Below, piece by piece: positions 19,677 to 28,393 of a DNA stretch of 64,000 bases. The translations under genes and the position numbers were made by a program. The notes under the pieces were generated by a model. It was not told the origin of the DNA. It saw nothing but the letters and a program-made list of their open reading frames with translations, and made no database searches. Location: assembly GCF_014196225.1 (NCBI RefSeq), contig NZ_JACIDI010000001.1, positions 186,001-250,000 on the forward strand, given 5' to 3'. The stretch is from Bacteroides pyogenes (GTDB lineage Bacteria; Bacteroidota; Bacteroidia; Bacteroidales; Bacteroidaceae). Within the stretch, counting starts at the first letter, position 1. Each line of letters opens with the position of its first letter.

Positions 19677-20678
19677 CTACTTGCTCAGCGGCTGGTTCGT
19701 CACGCTGCCCGACGACGGCTTGGCGATGTTTTCACGCATCGAAGTGTCCGCCTCTATGTTCTTCATCCGGTAGTAGTCCATGATGCCCAGATTCCCGTTG
19801 CGGAACGCTTCCGCCATGGCTTTCGGCACTTCGGCTTCGGCCTCTATCACCTTGGCGCGCGCTTCCTGTGCTTTGGCCTTCATCTCCTGTTCCGAAGCCA
19901 CCGCCATTGCCCGGCGTTCCTCCGCTTTTGCCTGCGCGATGTTCTTGTCGGCGTTCGCCTGATCTATCTGCAGGGCGGCCCCGATGTTCTTACCTATGTC
20001 GATATCGGCGATGTCGATGGACAAGATTTCGAAAGCAGTTCCCGCATCCAGTCCCTTGCGCAATACCAGTTTGGAGATAGAGTCGGGGTTTTCCAGCACC
20101 GACTTATGGTTCTCCGACGAACCGATGGACGAAACGATACCCTCGCCCACACGCGCCAGAATCGTGTCTTCGCCTGCGCCGCCCACCAGTTGGCGGATGT
20201 TGGCGCGCACCGTCACCCGTGCTTTGGCGATCAGCTGGATGCCGTCTTTGGCAACGGCAGTCACCGGCGGAGTGTCGATAACCTTCGGGTTGACAGACAT
20301 TTGAACGGCTTCGAACACGTCGCGTCCCGCGAGGTCGATGGCAGTAGCCATCTGAAACGGCAGTTCGATGTTGGCTTTCGAAGCCGATACAAGCGCGTGC
20401 ACCACCTTCTCCACGTGTCCGCCTGCCAGATAATGTGCCTCCAGTTCGTCGCGCGTGATATCTTTCAGTCCCGCCTTATGCGCTTCTATCATGCCCGGCA
20501 CGATGATATACGGCGGCACGTTCCTGATGCGCATCAGGAAGAGCTGCACCAGCGAGATGTTCACTCCGGACACTTTGGCCGAAAGCCACAGGAAAAACGG
20601 TACATAATGAAAGAAGATGATCAGGAAGATGATACCTCCCGCAATCAGGATGATGGGTAAATAAACGGATGTTTCCAT
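19677..20678 (-). CDS. floA: Flotillin-like protein FloA
   Basis: Scaffold of functional membrane microdomains. The 333-residue protein has one N-terminal membrane segment (about 5-27), a second hydrophobic re-entrant stretch, an SPFH-type domain with the hallmark [20 protein letters not shown] and [15 protein letters not shown], and an alanine/glutamate-rich coiled coil (about 225-290) before the end [12 protein letters not shown]. Length matches the YqfA/FloA family. It is encoded downstream of an NfeD-type protein on the same strand, the usual partner in such operons, with about 200 AT-rich bases between them in which I see no gene. Confidence 0.93.
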   Translation of the reverse strand: METSVYLPIILIAGGIIFLIIFFHYVPFFLWLSAKVSGVNISLVQLFLMRIRNVPPYIIVPGMIEAHKAGLKDITRDELEAHYLAGGHVEKVVHALVSASKANIELPFQMATAIDLAGRDVFEAVQMSVNPKVIDTPPVTAVAKDGIQLIAKARVTVRANIRQLVGGAGEDTILARVGEGIVSSIGSSENHKSVLENPDSISKLVLRKGLDAGTAFEILSIDIADIDIGKNIGAALQIDQANADKNIAQAKAEERRAMAVASEQEMKAKAQEARAKVIEAEAEVPKAMAEAFRNGNLGIMDYYRMKNIEADTSMRENIAKPSSGSVTNQPLSK

Positions 20679-20882
20679 TGATAGATTATTTAATTGATTA
20701 TGTTTATTTTATTTATGATTTCGTGCATTATACTTCAGGTTGTCTTAGGGTCTGCCTTATCGCTTCACTTTGCGGCTTGGCTTATCGCTTTGCCCTATTG
20801 TTTTACTGTATATATTTACACCATACTATATATACGTATCATAATATTTAGCCTGCAAGCGTTAATTTTATATGAATAAACA

Positions 20883-21353
20883 TTAATTCGTTTGCCGCTC
20901 CACCAGAATCGTTCCGTCGGTGATGCGCCGCACCACGATGAGCGTCTTTTCGTCGAGGAAGCCGTCAACTGACCTCACCTCCACGATCTTTCCGTTGATT
21001 TCGGCGTACCCGATCTGTGCGAGCCGGGTGGTGCTGATGCCCGTGTCGCCTACCTTCACGCTCTTTTCCGCGCTGCGGTCTACCTTAGAGTCGATGTCTT
21101 TCTTCAACGCCAGCTTGTCGAGCGTTTTCGAACGCATGAACCAGATGAGCGATCCGATGCAGGTGACTGCCGATATGCCCAGCGTGATGAAACCGCCCGC
21201 CATACCCAAATGGGTGAAGGCGTGGTAATTGGCATAGAGAATGCAGATTACTGCCGAGATACCCGCCAAGCTGATGCCCGGAATGACAAACAGCTCGACC
21301 AGAAAAAGAATGATTGCCGCGACAATAAGAACGGTAATAATTAGTATATCCAT
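20883..21353 (-). CDS. NfeD-family membrane protein
   Basis: A 156-residue protein with three hydrophobic segments (about 3-24, 28-48 and 55-73) followed by a soluble OB-fold-like domain (VGDTGISTTRLAQIGYAEINGKIVEVRS). This is the short NfeD form without a protease domain. NfeD proteins accompany flotillins and probably help organise them in the membrane. The start codon is preceded, at a distance of two bases, by the 12-mer AAATAAACGAAG, which is the last unit of the repeat array upstream. Confidence 0.9.
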   Translation of the reverse strand: MDILIITVLIVAAIILFLVELFVIPGISLAGISAVICILYANYHAFTHLGMAGGFITLGISAVTCIGSLIWFMRSKTLDKLALKKDIDSKVDRSAEKSVKVGDTGISTTRLAQIGYAEINGKIVEVRSVDGFLDEKTLIVVRRITDGTILVERQTN

Positions 21354-21358
21354 AGCTT

Positions 21359-21528
21359 CGTTTATTTAGCTTTGTTTATTAGCTTTGTTTATTAGCTTCG
21401 TTTGTTAGTTTCGTTTGTTAGCTTTGTTTATTAGCTTCGTTTGTTAGCTTTGTTTATTAGCTTTGTTTATTAGCTTTGTTTGTTAACTTTGTTTGTTAGC
21501 TTTATTTGTTTAGCTTCATTTATTTAAT
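21359..21528. repeat. Tandem array, 13-bp unit, about twelve copies
   Basis: On the minus strand the unit is close to AAAGCTAATAAAC. The array ends two bases before the nfeD-like ATG. The same AAATAAACGAAG also spans the stop codon of the TPR gene at 21653, which suggests shared origin with that gene end. Bases 21529-21652 between array and stop hold nothing else recognisable. Confidence 0.85.
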
Positions 21529-21652
21529 GAGTGTTCTACGTTTCATTTATTTGTTTTCTTTCCTCTGCTCTCTGCTTCTTGTTTTGCTTGGTGGCTTTAT
21601 TCACCCTTGTTTTTAGGCTTTGCTTCATCATTTTCCTTGTTATGAACTTCGT

Positions 21653-23080
21653 TTATTTGGCACTGTTTATTTCCGCGTTTCGTATGCCCATGCCCAGACT
21701 GTCCATTTCCAGAGCCATTTGCAGCACCCTTTCCTCAAGGTCGCGAATGGCGGGAGCCATCACTGCCCGCTCGCTCTCGCCGGCTTGGGCGTACTCCTCG
21801 CGTTGGGCGTCCAGCTTTTCCCGTTGCAGTCGGTAGTCCTTTTCCAACAGTTGGTACTGCCGGAACATCTCCCTCGCCTCTTCCGACCGGAAGTCGCTCA
21901 GCAGATAGTACGTCCTGCGGTCGTCTATCACAAACTCGAAATCCATCGCCCGCTGTTGCTTCGGTCGGTAGTTCAGGGCAGCCTCGAGCCGTTTCTTCGC
22001 CGCTGCCACCGCCTCCTCGTCTTCCCATGTCTCTTTCAGCGAATGCAGCTTTGCCAGCCGCACGATCTGCCCCGGCTCCGCCGATTCGTAGTCGTACGTC
22101 TGCTTCGAGGTGTTGGGGATGAATACATACACGCACACCTTCCCTTCGGGCTGGAAGCGGTCGGAGGCGAACCATCCCAAGTTGTTGTACTCGTCGATTA
22201 CGTACATATAGTCGTTGTAGGGCGAGTTGAACGGCATCCTCACGTTTTCGGGGGTGAGGTAAGTGTCGGTATTCGTGTTGTACCGCGTCACGTAGATGTC
22301 GTATCCCCCCAGACCTTCGCCGTCGGTGGCGTAGTAGACCGTCGCCCCGTCGGTCATCACGAACGGATAGCCGGTGTTTCCCCTGCCGTTGATGTTTTCG
22401 GGCAACGGGCGCGCCGCTCCCCATTCGTTGCCGAGCCTGCTTCGCGAGAATACGCTCAGCGTTCCCTGTCCGCCGTCGTCGCCGTAGTATATCCTGTTTC
22501 CTATCTCCGTCTCGTACACCGTGCCCGGATGCTTCCCTTCGGTGCCGAAGAAAGCGTTGTACGTGTGCAGCTTGCCTGACTCCCCGCTTATCTTGTAAGC
22601 CTCGAGAAACCGCTCTTTATCCACCGTGAAGCTGTCTATCACGCACACCTTTTCCACACCTTTCAGCATCCGCAGGCGGGCCTTGCTCCGTTCCAGCAGC
22701 CGTTCTCCTTCTTCCACCGGACGTTTCAGGCGTTTCAGGTCGGCCACGTACTTTTCGAAACAGGCCACCGCGTCTTCATACCGGTACGTGGCGTCGTACG
22801 CCTGCCCCAGATGCAGTTGCCCCCCTGTCACCCGCTTTTTCACGGCAGTCTCCAGATGCGGCACCGCCTCTTCCGGCTGTCCCGTTTTCAGGCAGCATAC
22901 GCCGTACCAGTAGTTGTAATTGCCGTTTCCCGGCTGCGCTTTCAGCTGTATTCTGAATACCGGCTTCGCCTTTTCGTATTCCCCCTTGGCGAAAAGCTCG
23001 CGCGCCTCTTCGAGAGTCTGTGCCGAAAGGCCGGCGAGGAGGAAGCTGCAAAGGATGGTTAGTATCTGTTTTTTCTTCAT
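21653..23080 (-). CDS. Exported TPR and PD40 beta-propeller protein
   Basis: A 475-residue protein with a signal peptide (KQILTILCSFLLAGLSAQ), two or three TPR repeats (about 22-130: LFAKGEYEKAKPVF, LKTGQPEEAVPHL, RYEDAVACFEKYV), then a WD40-like PD40 region with the motifs GNTGYPFVMTDGATVYYATDG and GLGGYDIYV that is common in OmpA-linked outer-membrane proteins of this phylum, and a C-terminal coiled coil (390-470). Some relatives take part in type IX secretion or gliding; nothing here proves that role. The promoter region has a TAAATTTG -7 box at 23121-23128. The stop codon lies inside a repeat-like 12-mer (see array at 21359). Confidence 0.82.
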   Translation of the reverse strand: MKKKQILTILCSFLLAGLSAQTLEEARELFAKGEYEKAKPVFRIQLKAQPGNGNYNYWYGVCCLKTGQPEEAVPHLETAVKKRVTGGQLHLGQAYDATYRYEDAVACFEKYVADLKRLKRPVEEGERLLERSKARLRMLKGVEKVCVIDSFTVDKERFLEAYKISGESGKLHTYNAFFGTEGKHPGTVYETEIGNRIYYGDDGGQGTLSVFSRSRLGNEWGAARPLPENINGRGNTGYPFVMTDGATVYYATDGEGLGGYDIYVTRYNTNTDTYLTPENVRMPFNSPYNDYMYVIDEYNNLGWFASDRFQPEGKVCVYVFIPNTSKQTYDYESAEPGQIVRLAKLHSLKETWEDEEAVAAAKKRLEAALNYRPKQQRAMDFEFVIDDRRTYYLLSDFRSEEAREMFRQYQLLEKDYRLQREKLDAQREEYAQAGESERAVMAPAIRDLEERVLQMALEMDSLGMGIRNAEINSAK

Positions 23081-23193
23081 GTTTTCTTCACATTTGCTTG
23101 GGTTAGCTTGTCCAAAAATACAAATTTATCGGCAATAAACCCTTTTTGCCCCATTCTATTTTGTTAATTCTTCTTTAAATGATTCTTTTCGTT

Positions 23194-23201
23194 TATTTTT
23201 G
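23194..23201 (+). promoter_or_regulatory. -7 promoter box of the ttcA-family gene
   Basis: TATTTTTG matches TAnnTTTG, 19 bases before the start codon. No good -33 box at the right distance. Confidence 0.4.
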
Positions 23202-23220
23202 CATCCGTTTATAGCATGGT

Positions 23221-23967
23221 ATGACGAAATTTACGGAAGAAGAAAAGACGCTGCGCCGCATCGAGAGGCGTTTTGCCAAGGGCGTGGTGCAATACGGCCT
23301 CATTGAAGAGGGCGACAGGATACTCATCGGACTTTCGGGCGGGAAAGACTCGCTCGCGCTGGTCGAACTGCTGGGGCGAAGGGCGCGCATCCACAAGCCC
23401 CGTTTCTCGGTGGCGGCTCTCCACGTGGTGATGAGCAACATCGCCTACCGTAGCGATGCCGCCTACCTGCGGACGCATTGCGAGGCGCACGGGGTGGAGT
23501 TCGTGCTGCGCGAGACTTCGTTCGACGCTTCTACCGACACGCGGAAATCGCCCTGTTTCCTCTGCTCGTGGAACCGCCGCAAGGCGCTTTTCACCGTTGC
23601 CAAGGAGATGGGGTGCAACAAGATTGCTTTGGGGCATCACATGGACGATATTCTGGAGACGCTACTGATGAACATCACCTATCAGGGGGCGTTCGGCACC
23701 ATGCCGCCGCGGCTGGTGATGAAGAAGTTCGACATGACCATCATCCGCCCGATGTGCCTCGTGCACGAGTCGGACTTGACGGAACTGGCGGCGTTGCGCG
23801 GTTACCTCCCTCAGGTGAAAAACTGCCCCTACGAGTCGGACTCCAGCCGCAGCGAGATGAAAGAGGTGCTCCGCCGTTTGGAGGCGATGAACCCCGAAGC
23901 CCGTTACAGTCTGTGGGCAAGCATGACGAACGTGCAGGAGGAGCTTTTGCCCGTGCGGCGGGAATGA
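23221..23967 (+). CDS. TtcA-family tRNA 2-thiolation enzyme
   Basis: ATP-dependent sulfur transfer to a tRNA base, by analogy to 2-thiocytidine synthase. The 248-residue protein shows the PP-loop SGGKDS (39-44), the CxxC pair PCFLC (Cys112, Cys115) that binds the iron-sulfur cluster, GHHMDDILETLLMN and a possible third ligand in VKNCPYESD. It is shorter than the E. coli enzyme and the third cysteine context differs from the usual PCNLC, so the exact tRNA position is open. The last codons and the TGA form the first unit of a 67-bp tandem repeat that continues downstream. Confidence 0.88.
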   Translation: MTKFTEEEKTLRRIERRFAKGVVQYGLIEEGDRILIGLSGGKDSLALVELLGRRARIHKPRFSVAALHVVMSNIAYRSDAAYLRTHCEAHGVEFVLRETSFDASTDTRKSPCFLCSWNRRKALFTVAKEMGCNKIALGHHMDDILETLLMNITYQGAFGTMPPRLVMKKFDMTIIRPMCLVHESDLTELAALRGYLPQVKNCPYESDSSRSEMKEVLRRLEAMNPEARYSLWASMTNVQEELLPVRRE

Positions 23968-24101
23968 GATAGGCTGAGCTTGCACAGTCGGCAACGGAGC
24001 ATGGGGAAGTCTTTTGACGGTTTGCCGGGAATGAAAAAGGCTGAGCTTGTGTAGCCGGCAACGGAGCATGGGGAAGTCTTTTGACGATTCGCCGGGAATG
24101 A
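23961..24101. repeat. Tandem array, 67-bp unit, just over two copies, starting in the ttcA stop codon
   Basis: GGAATGA recurs at 23961, 24028 and 24095, each followed by an A-rich stretch and GCTGAGCTTG (first two) or GCTGCATC (third). The first copy contains the TGA of the upstream gene. Confidence 0.88.
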
Positions 24102-24104
24102 AAA

Positions 24105-24141
24105 AGCTGCATCGTTACTCAAAACCGAGTTCGACGCAGCT
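24105..24141. terminator. Bidirectional terminator between ttcA-like gene and amidase gene
   Basis: AGCTGCATCG pairs with CGACGCAGCT (one G-T equivalent) around a 17-base loop. The minus-strand side continues with TTTTTC and the plus-strand side with CTTTCC, so it best serves the minus-strand amidase operon. Confidence 0.75.
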
Positions 24142-24169
24142 CTTTCCATTGCTGATTTCAAACGGTCCC

Positions 24170-24360
24170 TATTTCGCCCTTCGTTCCGGCTTGCTTGCCG
24201 CCCGATGGGGTGGGGAGCCTTACCTCTCTGCTTTTCGCTTCGCCCTTCGTTTCGGCTTGGTTGCCGCCCGATGGGATAGAAGCCTTACCTCTCGGCTTTT
24301 TCGCCTCACCCTTCGTTCCGGTTTGTTTTCCGCCCGATGGGGTAGGAGCCTCACCTCTCG
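24170..24360. repeat. Tandem array, 65-bp unit, three copies, starting at the amidase stop
   Basis: GCCCGATGGG recurs at 24201, 24266 and 24331. Read on the minus strand each copy opens with GAGAGGT; in the first copy these are the last codons and stop (GAGAGGTGA) of the amidase gene. Confidence 0.88.
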
Positions 24361-24800
24361 TTCCAGCGCGTGGCGGCGTCGAAGCAGGGACAGGCCTTGA
24401 TCCACTCTTCCGGCTCTATCTCCCCGTTGCTGTCGAGGTCGGGACTGAGGTCGCGGTGTCCGCATACGCGGCAGCCCGGGAAGTCTTTCAGCAGGGTGAG
24501 TATGAGCACCCGCATCGAGTGCTTCTGCCACGGCGTGCGCGTGTCTTTGGGGCGTCCGTGGCAGTCGAGCCCGCCTTCGTAGCAGATGCCTATGCTTTCG
24601 CCGTTGAACCCCTTGGCGTGCGCGCCTACCCGTTCGATGGGGCGGGTGGACTTGATGTCGCCGTTCTTGCGGATGTAGAAGTGGTATCCCGGTCCGTCGA
24701 ATCCCCGCCTGCGGTGGCAGGTGTCGAGGTCGTACTCCGTGAAGTCCCTGTCCTCGCGCGTGGCGGAACAGTGGACTACAATCAAGTTGACGCTTCTCAT
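24351..24800 (-). CDS. N-acetylmuramoyl-L-alanine amidase, T7-lysozyme type
   Basis: Cuts the bond between N-acetylmuramic acid and L-alanine in peptidoglycan. The 149-residue Amidase_2 protein has the zinc histidine in LIVVHCSAT, the YHFYIRKNGDI substrate strand, GAHAKGFNGESIGICYEGG and the CGHRDLSPDLD motif with the second zinc ligand. It has no signal peptide, as in phage endolysins, which would need another protein for export. The start is the ATG at 24800, overlapping the 92-residue gene by four bases (ATGA). Amidases of this kind recur next to HU-like and DnaB-like genes in Bacteroides, as here. Confidence 0.92.
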   Translation of the reverse strand: MRSVNLIVVHCSATREDRDFTEYDLDTCHRRRGFDGPGYHFYIRKNGDIKSTRPIERVGAHAKGFNGESIGICYEGGLDCHGRPKDTRTPWQKHSMRVLILTLLKDFPGCRVCGHRDLSPDLDSNGEIEPEEWIKACPCFDAATRWNER

Positions 24801-25075
24801 AGGCGTTGTTTGCACTCCCTTTTGCGGCACTCCAGTACGGCTGCCTGTGTGAGTTGTTCGCGGAGCGAGAAGATCTCGGCGTGCATTTCCTTCACTTTCG
24901 CGCTGAGGTCGAAATAGTCCTTCAGCACCTTTTCGAGTTGGTCCATCAGAAAGCCGTACTGGTCTTTCACCAGTTCGCTGAATTCTTTCACTTCGCGCGC
25001 CATCTCTTCGCGCTTTTTGCGGTTGCCCAGAAAGGGGAGCACCGCCATGAGCAGGTCGATGATTTTGTTGAACAT
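24797..25075 (-). CDS. Small protein with hydrophobic N-terminus and coiled coil, possible lysis accessory
   Basis: A 92-residue protein: residues 4-17 are hydrophobic (KIIDLLMAVLPFLG), followed by a charged, heptad-like helix to about residue 75 (VKDQYGFLMDQLEKVLKDYF) and a basic, cysteine-containing tail. Its stop overlaps the amidase start by four bases, so translation is probably coupled. The position directly before an endolysin-like amidase is where phages place holin or spanin genes, but one short hydrophobic stretch is thin evidence. I do not recognise a named family. Confidence 0.7.
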   Translation of the reverse strand: MFNKIIDLLMAVLPFLGNRKKREEMAREVKEFSELVKDQYGFLMDQLEKVLKDYFDLSAKVKEMHAEIFSLREQLTQAAVLECRKRECKQRL

Positions 25076-25110
25076 GGTTCATGCGTTTTTCAGGTTACGA
25101 TTACGGTTGG

Positions 25111-25647
25111 TTACAATGCCGGGTCGGGAGCTTCGGAACCGCCCGGTTTCGGGCCTTCCTGCCCGCTGCCTCCGCCTCCGGGCTTCGTGCCTCCTCCGGA
25201 GGTCGACGGCTTGCCCCCTTCGTCTTCTTTCCCCGCGAGGAGGAAGTCTACGTTGTTTCCGCTGCGGGTGGTCACCAGCCCCGAGTTCACCAGATGCAGC
25301 GCCTTGTCGGCGATGAAGCGCACGTTCACCCGGCGGATGTTGCGCACGGTGCACTCTTTTTCCGTCTTCGCGCCGGTGCTGCTCAGGGTGATGTGAAACG
25401 TGCCCAGTCCGGCGATTTTCACCTTGTCGCCCTGAGTGAGCGAGAGGCGCAGTTGCTGCACGAATGCCTCGATGGCGTGCTTCACGTCGCCCGCCGTGAG
25501 GGAGGTTCCGGCTTCGATGGCTTCGGCGATTTTGTGGATGTTCATCACCCGTACCGTACCCGTTTTCTGACGGATGTAATACAACACCGGAGAGTCCGGC
25601 TTGTGCATGTGTTGCTTGCGTTGGTAGCGTTCTACTAATACGTTCAT
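25111..25647 (-). CDS. HU-like DNA-binding protein with extended glycine-rich tail
   Basis: A 178-residue protein. Residues 20-125 match the HU-HIG type found in Bacteroidales mobile or capsule-linked clusters (TVRVMNIHKIAEAIEAGTSL, LRLSLTQGDKVKIAGLGTF, RRVNVRFIADKAL). The last 40 residues are low-complexity, rich in Gly, Pro and Ser (GGGTKPGGGGSGQEGPKPGG) with no homology call. It probably binds DNA nonspecifically or at bent sites. It is distinct from the standard 92-residue HU at 36.9 kb. It starts 35 bases upstream of the small coiled-coil gene and has its own promoter. Confidence 0.88.
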   Translation of the reverse strand: MNVLVERYQRKQHMHKPDSPVLYYIRQKTGTVRVMNIHKIAEAIEAGTSLTAGDVKHAIEAFVQQLRLSLTQGDKVKIAGLGTFHITLSSTGAKTEKECTVRNIRRVNVRFIADKALHLVNSGLVTTRSGNNVDFLLAGKEDEGGKPSTSGGGTKPGGGGSGQEGPKPGGSEAPDPAL

Positions 25648-25701
25648 AATGGTAAAAAGTTAAGGTTTAAGTAAAAAAATATTTGTTTGTCTCTTACATT
25701 G

Positions 25702-25733
25702 CAAATATACAAAATATAAATCCGAAAGTCAAG
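25702..25733 (-). promoter_or_regulatory. Promoter of the HU-like/amidase operon
   Basis: TATATTTG -7 box (25702-25709) with CTTG -33 box 20 bases upstream (25730-25733), minus strand. This is the best promoter match in the module. Confidence 0.65.
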
Positions 25734-25796
25734 TAATTTTGAATTTATTTTGTCTGTAAATCGGATTATTTTCTACTTTTTTTCTGTTTTGTTTTT

Positions 25797-26330
25797 TCAG
25801 GACTTTCGCAGGCTTTTGCGGAGGTTCTGCCGTCTTGCCTGTTCTGCCGGCATGGGATTGGTTCGGGAGGATCCGGGTTGCTTGCCGGTTGTTCCGTCTT
25901 GCTTTTGTCGCGGCTTCCACAGACTTTTACGGAGGTTCTGCTGGCTTGCCTGTTCTGTCGGTATGGGGGTGTTTCGGGAGCCTCCGGCCAGACTGCCTAC
26001 TGTGCTGCCCCGCTTTTGTCGCGGCTTCCACAGACTTTTACGGAGGTTCTGCTGGCTTGCCTGTTCTGTCGGCATGGGATTGGTTCGGGAGGATCCGGGC
26101 TGCTTGCCGGTTGTTCCGTCTTGCTTTTGTCGCGGCTTCCACAGACTTTTACGGAGGTTCTGCCGTCTTGCCTGTTCTGTCGGCATGGGGGTGTTTCGGG
26201 AGGCTCCGGCCAGACTGCCTACTGTGCTGCCCCGCTTTTGTCGCGGCTTTCGCAGGCTTTTCCGGAGGTTCTGCTGTCTTGCCCGTCCTGCCGTCATGGG
26301 ACTGCTTCCGGAGCCTCCGCCGAACCTCTT
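25797..26330. repeat. Tandem array, exact 111-bp unit, five copies in A-B-A-B order
   Basis: GAGGTTCTGC recurs at 25821, 25932, 26043, 26154 and 26265, always 111 bases apart. Two unit types alternate: one with GGTTCGGGAGGATCCGGG, the other with GGTGTTTCGGGAGSCTCCGG. Because 111 is a multiple of three, several frames stay open on both strands, giving 37-residue repeats, but none has a credible start or composition. It fills the gap between the dnaB-like stop and the HU-like promoter. Confidence 0.92.
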
Positions 26331-27697
26331 CACTTCCGTTTTGCGGTGTTTTTCAGCAGGTACTCCATCGGCGGCACATAGTCGGCTATGCGCGTCATCG
26401 AGGGGTTGTGGCCGAAGTAGACGTTGCCCGTCTCGCCGTTTCGCTGCTTGGCTACGATCACCACGCCCAGTCCCTCGGCGGGGTAACCGCTCTCGCGGTC
26501 GGCGGCGAGGCGCGCCAGTGCGGGACGGTAGAGCAGTGTCACGATATCGGCGTCTTGCTCTATGGCCCCGCTCTCGCGCAGGTGGGCGAGTTCGGGACGT
26601 CCTCCGGGTCGGTTTTCCGACTCCCTGTTCAACTGGCTGAGCAGGATCACCGGCACGTTCAGCTCCTTCGCCAGCAGCTTCGCCTTGCGGGTGGCCTGCG
26701 CCACTTCCTGCTCGCGGTTGCGGTTGTTCTGCCCCGTGCTCATGTCGCAGAGCTGGAGGTAGTCGATGATGATGAGGTCGCACGCCTTGCGGCTTTGCAG
26801 CAGTCGTGCGCTTGCCCGCACGCGGTCGATGCTCATCGAGCTGCTGTCGTCCACGTGTATGGGCAGTCGTGCCAGCGAGGCGGCTGCCGCGCGCGCTTCC
26901 GCCATCTCGTGCGGGGCGGCTATTCCCGTGCGCCAGCGGTAGGGGTTGATGTCGCCCGCGCTCAGCAGCCAGCGGTCGCCCAGCCTTTCGCCCTGCATTT
27001 CGAGGCTGTACACCGCCACGGCATGCCCTGCCTCCGCTGCGCTGCGGGCGAGGTGAAGGGCGAAGGCGGTTTTCCCCACCGACGGGCGTGCGGCGATTAC
27101 GATGAGTTCGCCGTTCTGCCAGCCCGACGTCATCCGGTCGAGATCCTTCAGCCCCGTGGGGATGCCCGTCACCCCGTTGGCGCTCTTCGCCGCGCGTCCT
27201 TCGGCTTCCGCCATGGTGTCCTCCATCAGGCGTTGCATGTCGCGCATGCGGTCGGCGGTGCGCGCTTCGCCTTCGAGCCGGTCGAGCAGTCCGCGCGCGT
27301 CGGTCAGCACGTCGTCGATGTCCATCGTTTCGTCCATGGCGCAGGCGAGCAGCTTGTTGAGCCCTGTCACCGTCTCGCGCCTGATGAACTTCTGGTGCAG
27401 GATGCGGGCGTGGAATTCGAGGTGCGCCGAGCTGGCCACTTTGCTGCTCAGCTGCACGATGCCGTAGGGTCCGCCCGCTTCGTCGAGCTTTCCGCGTCGG
27501 GCCAGTTCCTCCTTCACGGTGAGTATGTCGATTTGGATTCCCGCGTGGTGCATGGCCAGCAGTGTGGAGTAGATGATGCTGTGGCGGGGGATGTAAAACA
27601 TTTCAGGTCGCAGCCTGTCGGCTACCATCGGCATGGCGGTGCGCTCGATGAGGCACGCGCCTATGACGGCTTCTTCAATTTCGGTTTCGTGATACAT
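26330..27697 (-). CDS. DnaB-type replicative helicase, accessory copy
   Basis: A 455-residue hexameric helicase. The N-terminal domain (YHETEIEEAVIGACLIER) and the RecA-like domain are present: Walker A ARPSVGKTA (203-211), Walker B IIIDYLQL (309-316), the arginine-rich NRNREQEVAQATRKAKLLAK and LRESGAIEQDAD. It is shorter than a housekeeping Bacteroides DnaB and lies in a cluster with DnaD-like, HU-like and amidase genes, so it is probably the phage- or element-type copy. The gene has higher GC than the left part of the window. It starts 24 bases after the DnaD-like stop, which points to joint transcription from 28394-28424. Confidence 0.92.
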   Translation of the reverse strand: MYHETEIEEAVIGACLIERTAMPMVADRLRPEMFYIPRHSIIYSTLLAMHHAGIQIDILTVKEELARRGKLDEAGGPYGIVQLSSKVASSAHLEFHARILHQKFIRRETVTGLNKLLACAMDETMDIDDVLTDARGLLDRLEGEARTADRMRDMQRLMEDTMAEAEGRAAKSANGVTGIPTGLKDLDRMTSGWQNGELIVIAARPSVGKTAFALHLARSAAEAGHAVAVYSLEMQGERLGDRWLLSAGDINPYRWRTGIAAPHEMAEARAAAASLARLPIHVDDSSSMSIDRVRASARLLQSRKACDLIIIDYLQLCDMSTGQNNRNREQEVAQATRKAKLLAKELNVPVILLSQLNRESENRPGGRPELAHLRESGAIEQDADIVTLLYRPALARLAADRESGYPAEGLGVVIVAKQRNGETGNVYFGHNPSMTRIADYVPPMEYLLKNTAKRK

Positions 27698-27721
27698 GTT
27701 TGTTTGTTTTAGTTGGTTGAT

Positions 27722-28360
27722 TTAAGATATAAATTTGTCGTATTCGTTCAGATAGGCTTTGTTCGACAGGTAGTTGCACGCCCTGAGGGTGAATTGCGTG
27801 TCGGTGAGGTGGTAGTAATACTCCTCGATGCGTTCGATGGCGAGTTTCTGCTCCTTTGCGGGCAGTTTTTTCCATTCGCGCTGTGCTTTTCCGATGTTCT
27901 CTTTCGGCAGCAGGGTGATGCGGTGGTATTCGTCCCAGAATATCCGGAAGCGTTCGTCGGTGGCGCTCCTGTGCTCTTTGTATGCGGCGGTGTTGCCCGT
28001 CCAGCGGTCGTACTCGTTGATGCGGATGTGCAGGATGTTGCGGTTTTCGCGGTGGTCGATCAGCTCGATAATTCCGCTTCTGCTGAGCTTGCTGATGAAG
28101 CGGAACGTTCGCGACACCGCCCACCCGAACACCTTGCTCCAGTCGCGGTAGCTGTACAGGCTTTCGCCGCGCCGGCACACGATGTCCTTGTTTGTCCCCG
28201 TGTCTGTTTTGATGTCGGTGTAGTTCACCTTCATCAGCATTTTCAGGAAAGCCTCGAAGTCCCCGTCCTGACGGGCGGATTTGTCGTTGAATTTTTGCAG
28301 CATGAGTTTCGGAATGATGAGATAGCCGTGTTTCAGCATTTCCGGATTGATGTTTTCCAT
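27722..28360 (-). CDS. DnaD-like winged-helix replication protein
   Basis: A 212-residue protein. The N-terminal 130 residues resemble a winged helix of the phage replisome-organiser type (YSYRDWSKVFGWAVSRTFRF, LSRSGIIELIDHR). The C-terminal part (FRIFWDEYHRITLL, REWKKLPAKEQKLAIERI, ACNYLSNKAYL) matches the common phage replication tail that loads helicase. The role is inferred from this and from being directly before the DnaB-type gene. The start is the ATG at 28360 (MENINPEML); an upstream in-frame ATG at 28396 would overlap the promoter. Confidence 0.78.
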   Translation of the reverse strand: MENINPEMLKHGYLIIPKLMLQKFNDKSARQDGDFEAFLKMLMKVNYTDIKTDTGTNKDIVCRRGESLYSYRDWSKVFGWAVSRTFRFISKLSRSGIIELIDHRENRNILHIRINEYDRWTGNTAAYKEHRSATDERFRIFWDEYHRITLLPKENIGKAQREWKKLPAKEQKLAIERIEEYYYHLTDTQFTLRACNYLSNKAYLNEYDKFIS

Positions 28361-28393
28361 AAGTGTTTTTAAAGTATTGATTTCGGTATGCCG

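Noticed and set aside
25835..27712. Very long plus-strand open frame opposite dnaB and the 111-bp array
   Set aside because: It is a shadow of the dnaB reading frame and of the array, whose unit is a multiple of three; composition is not protein-like.
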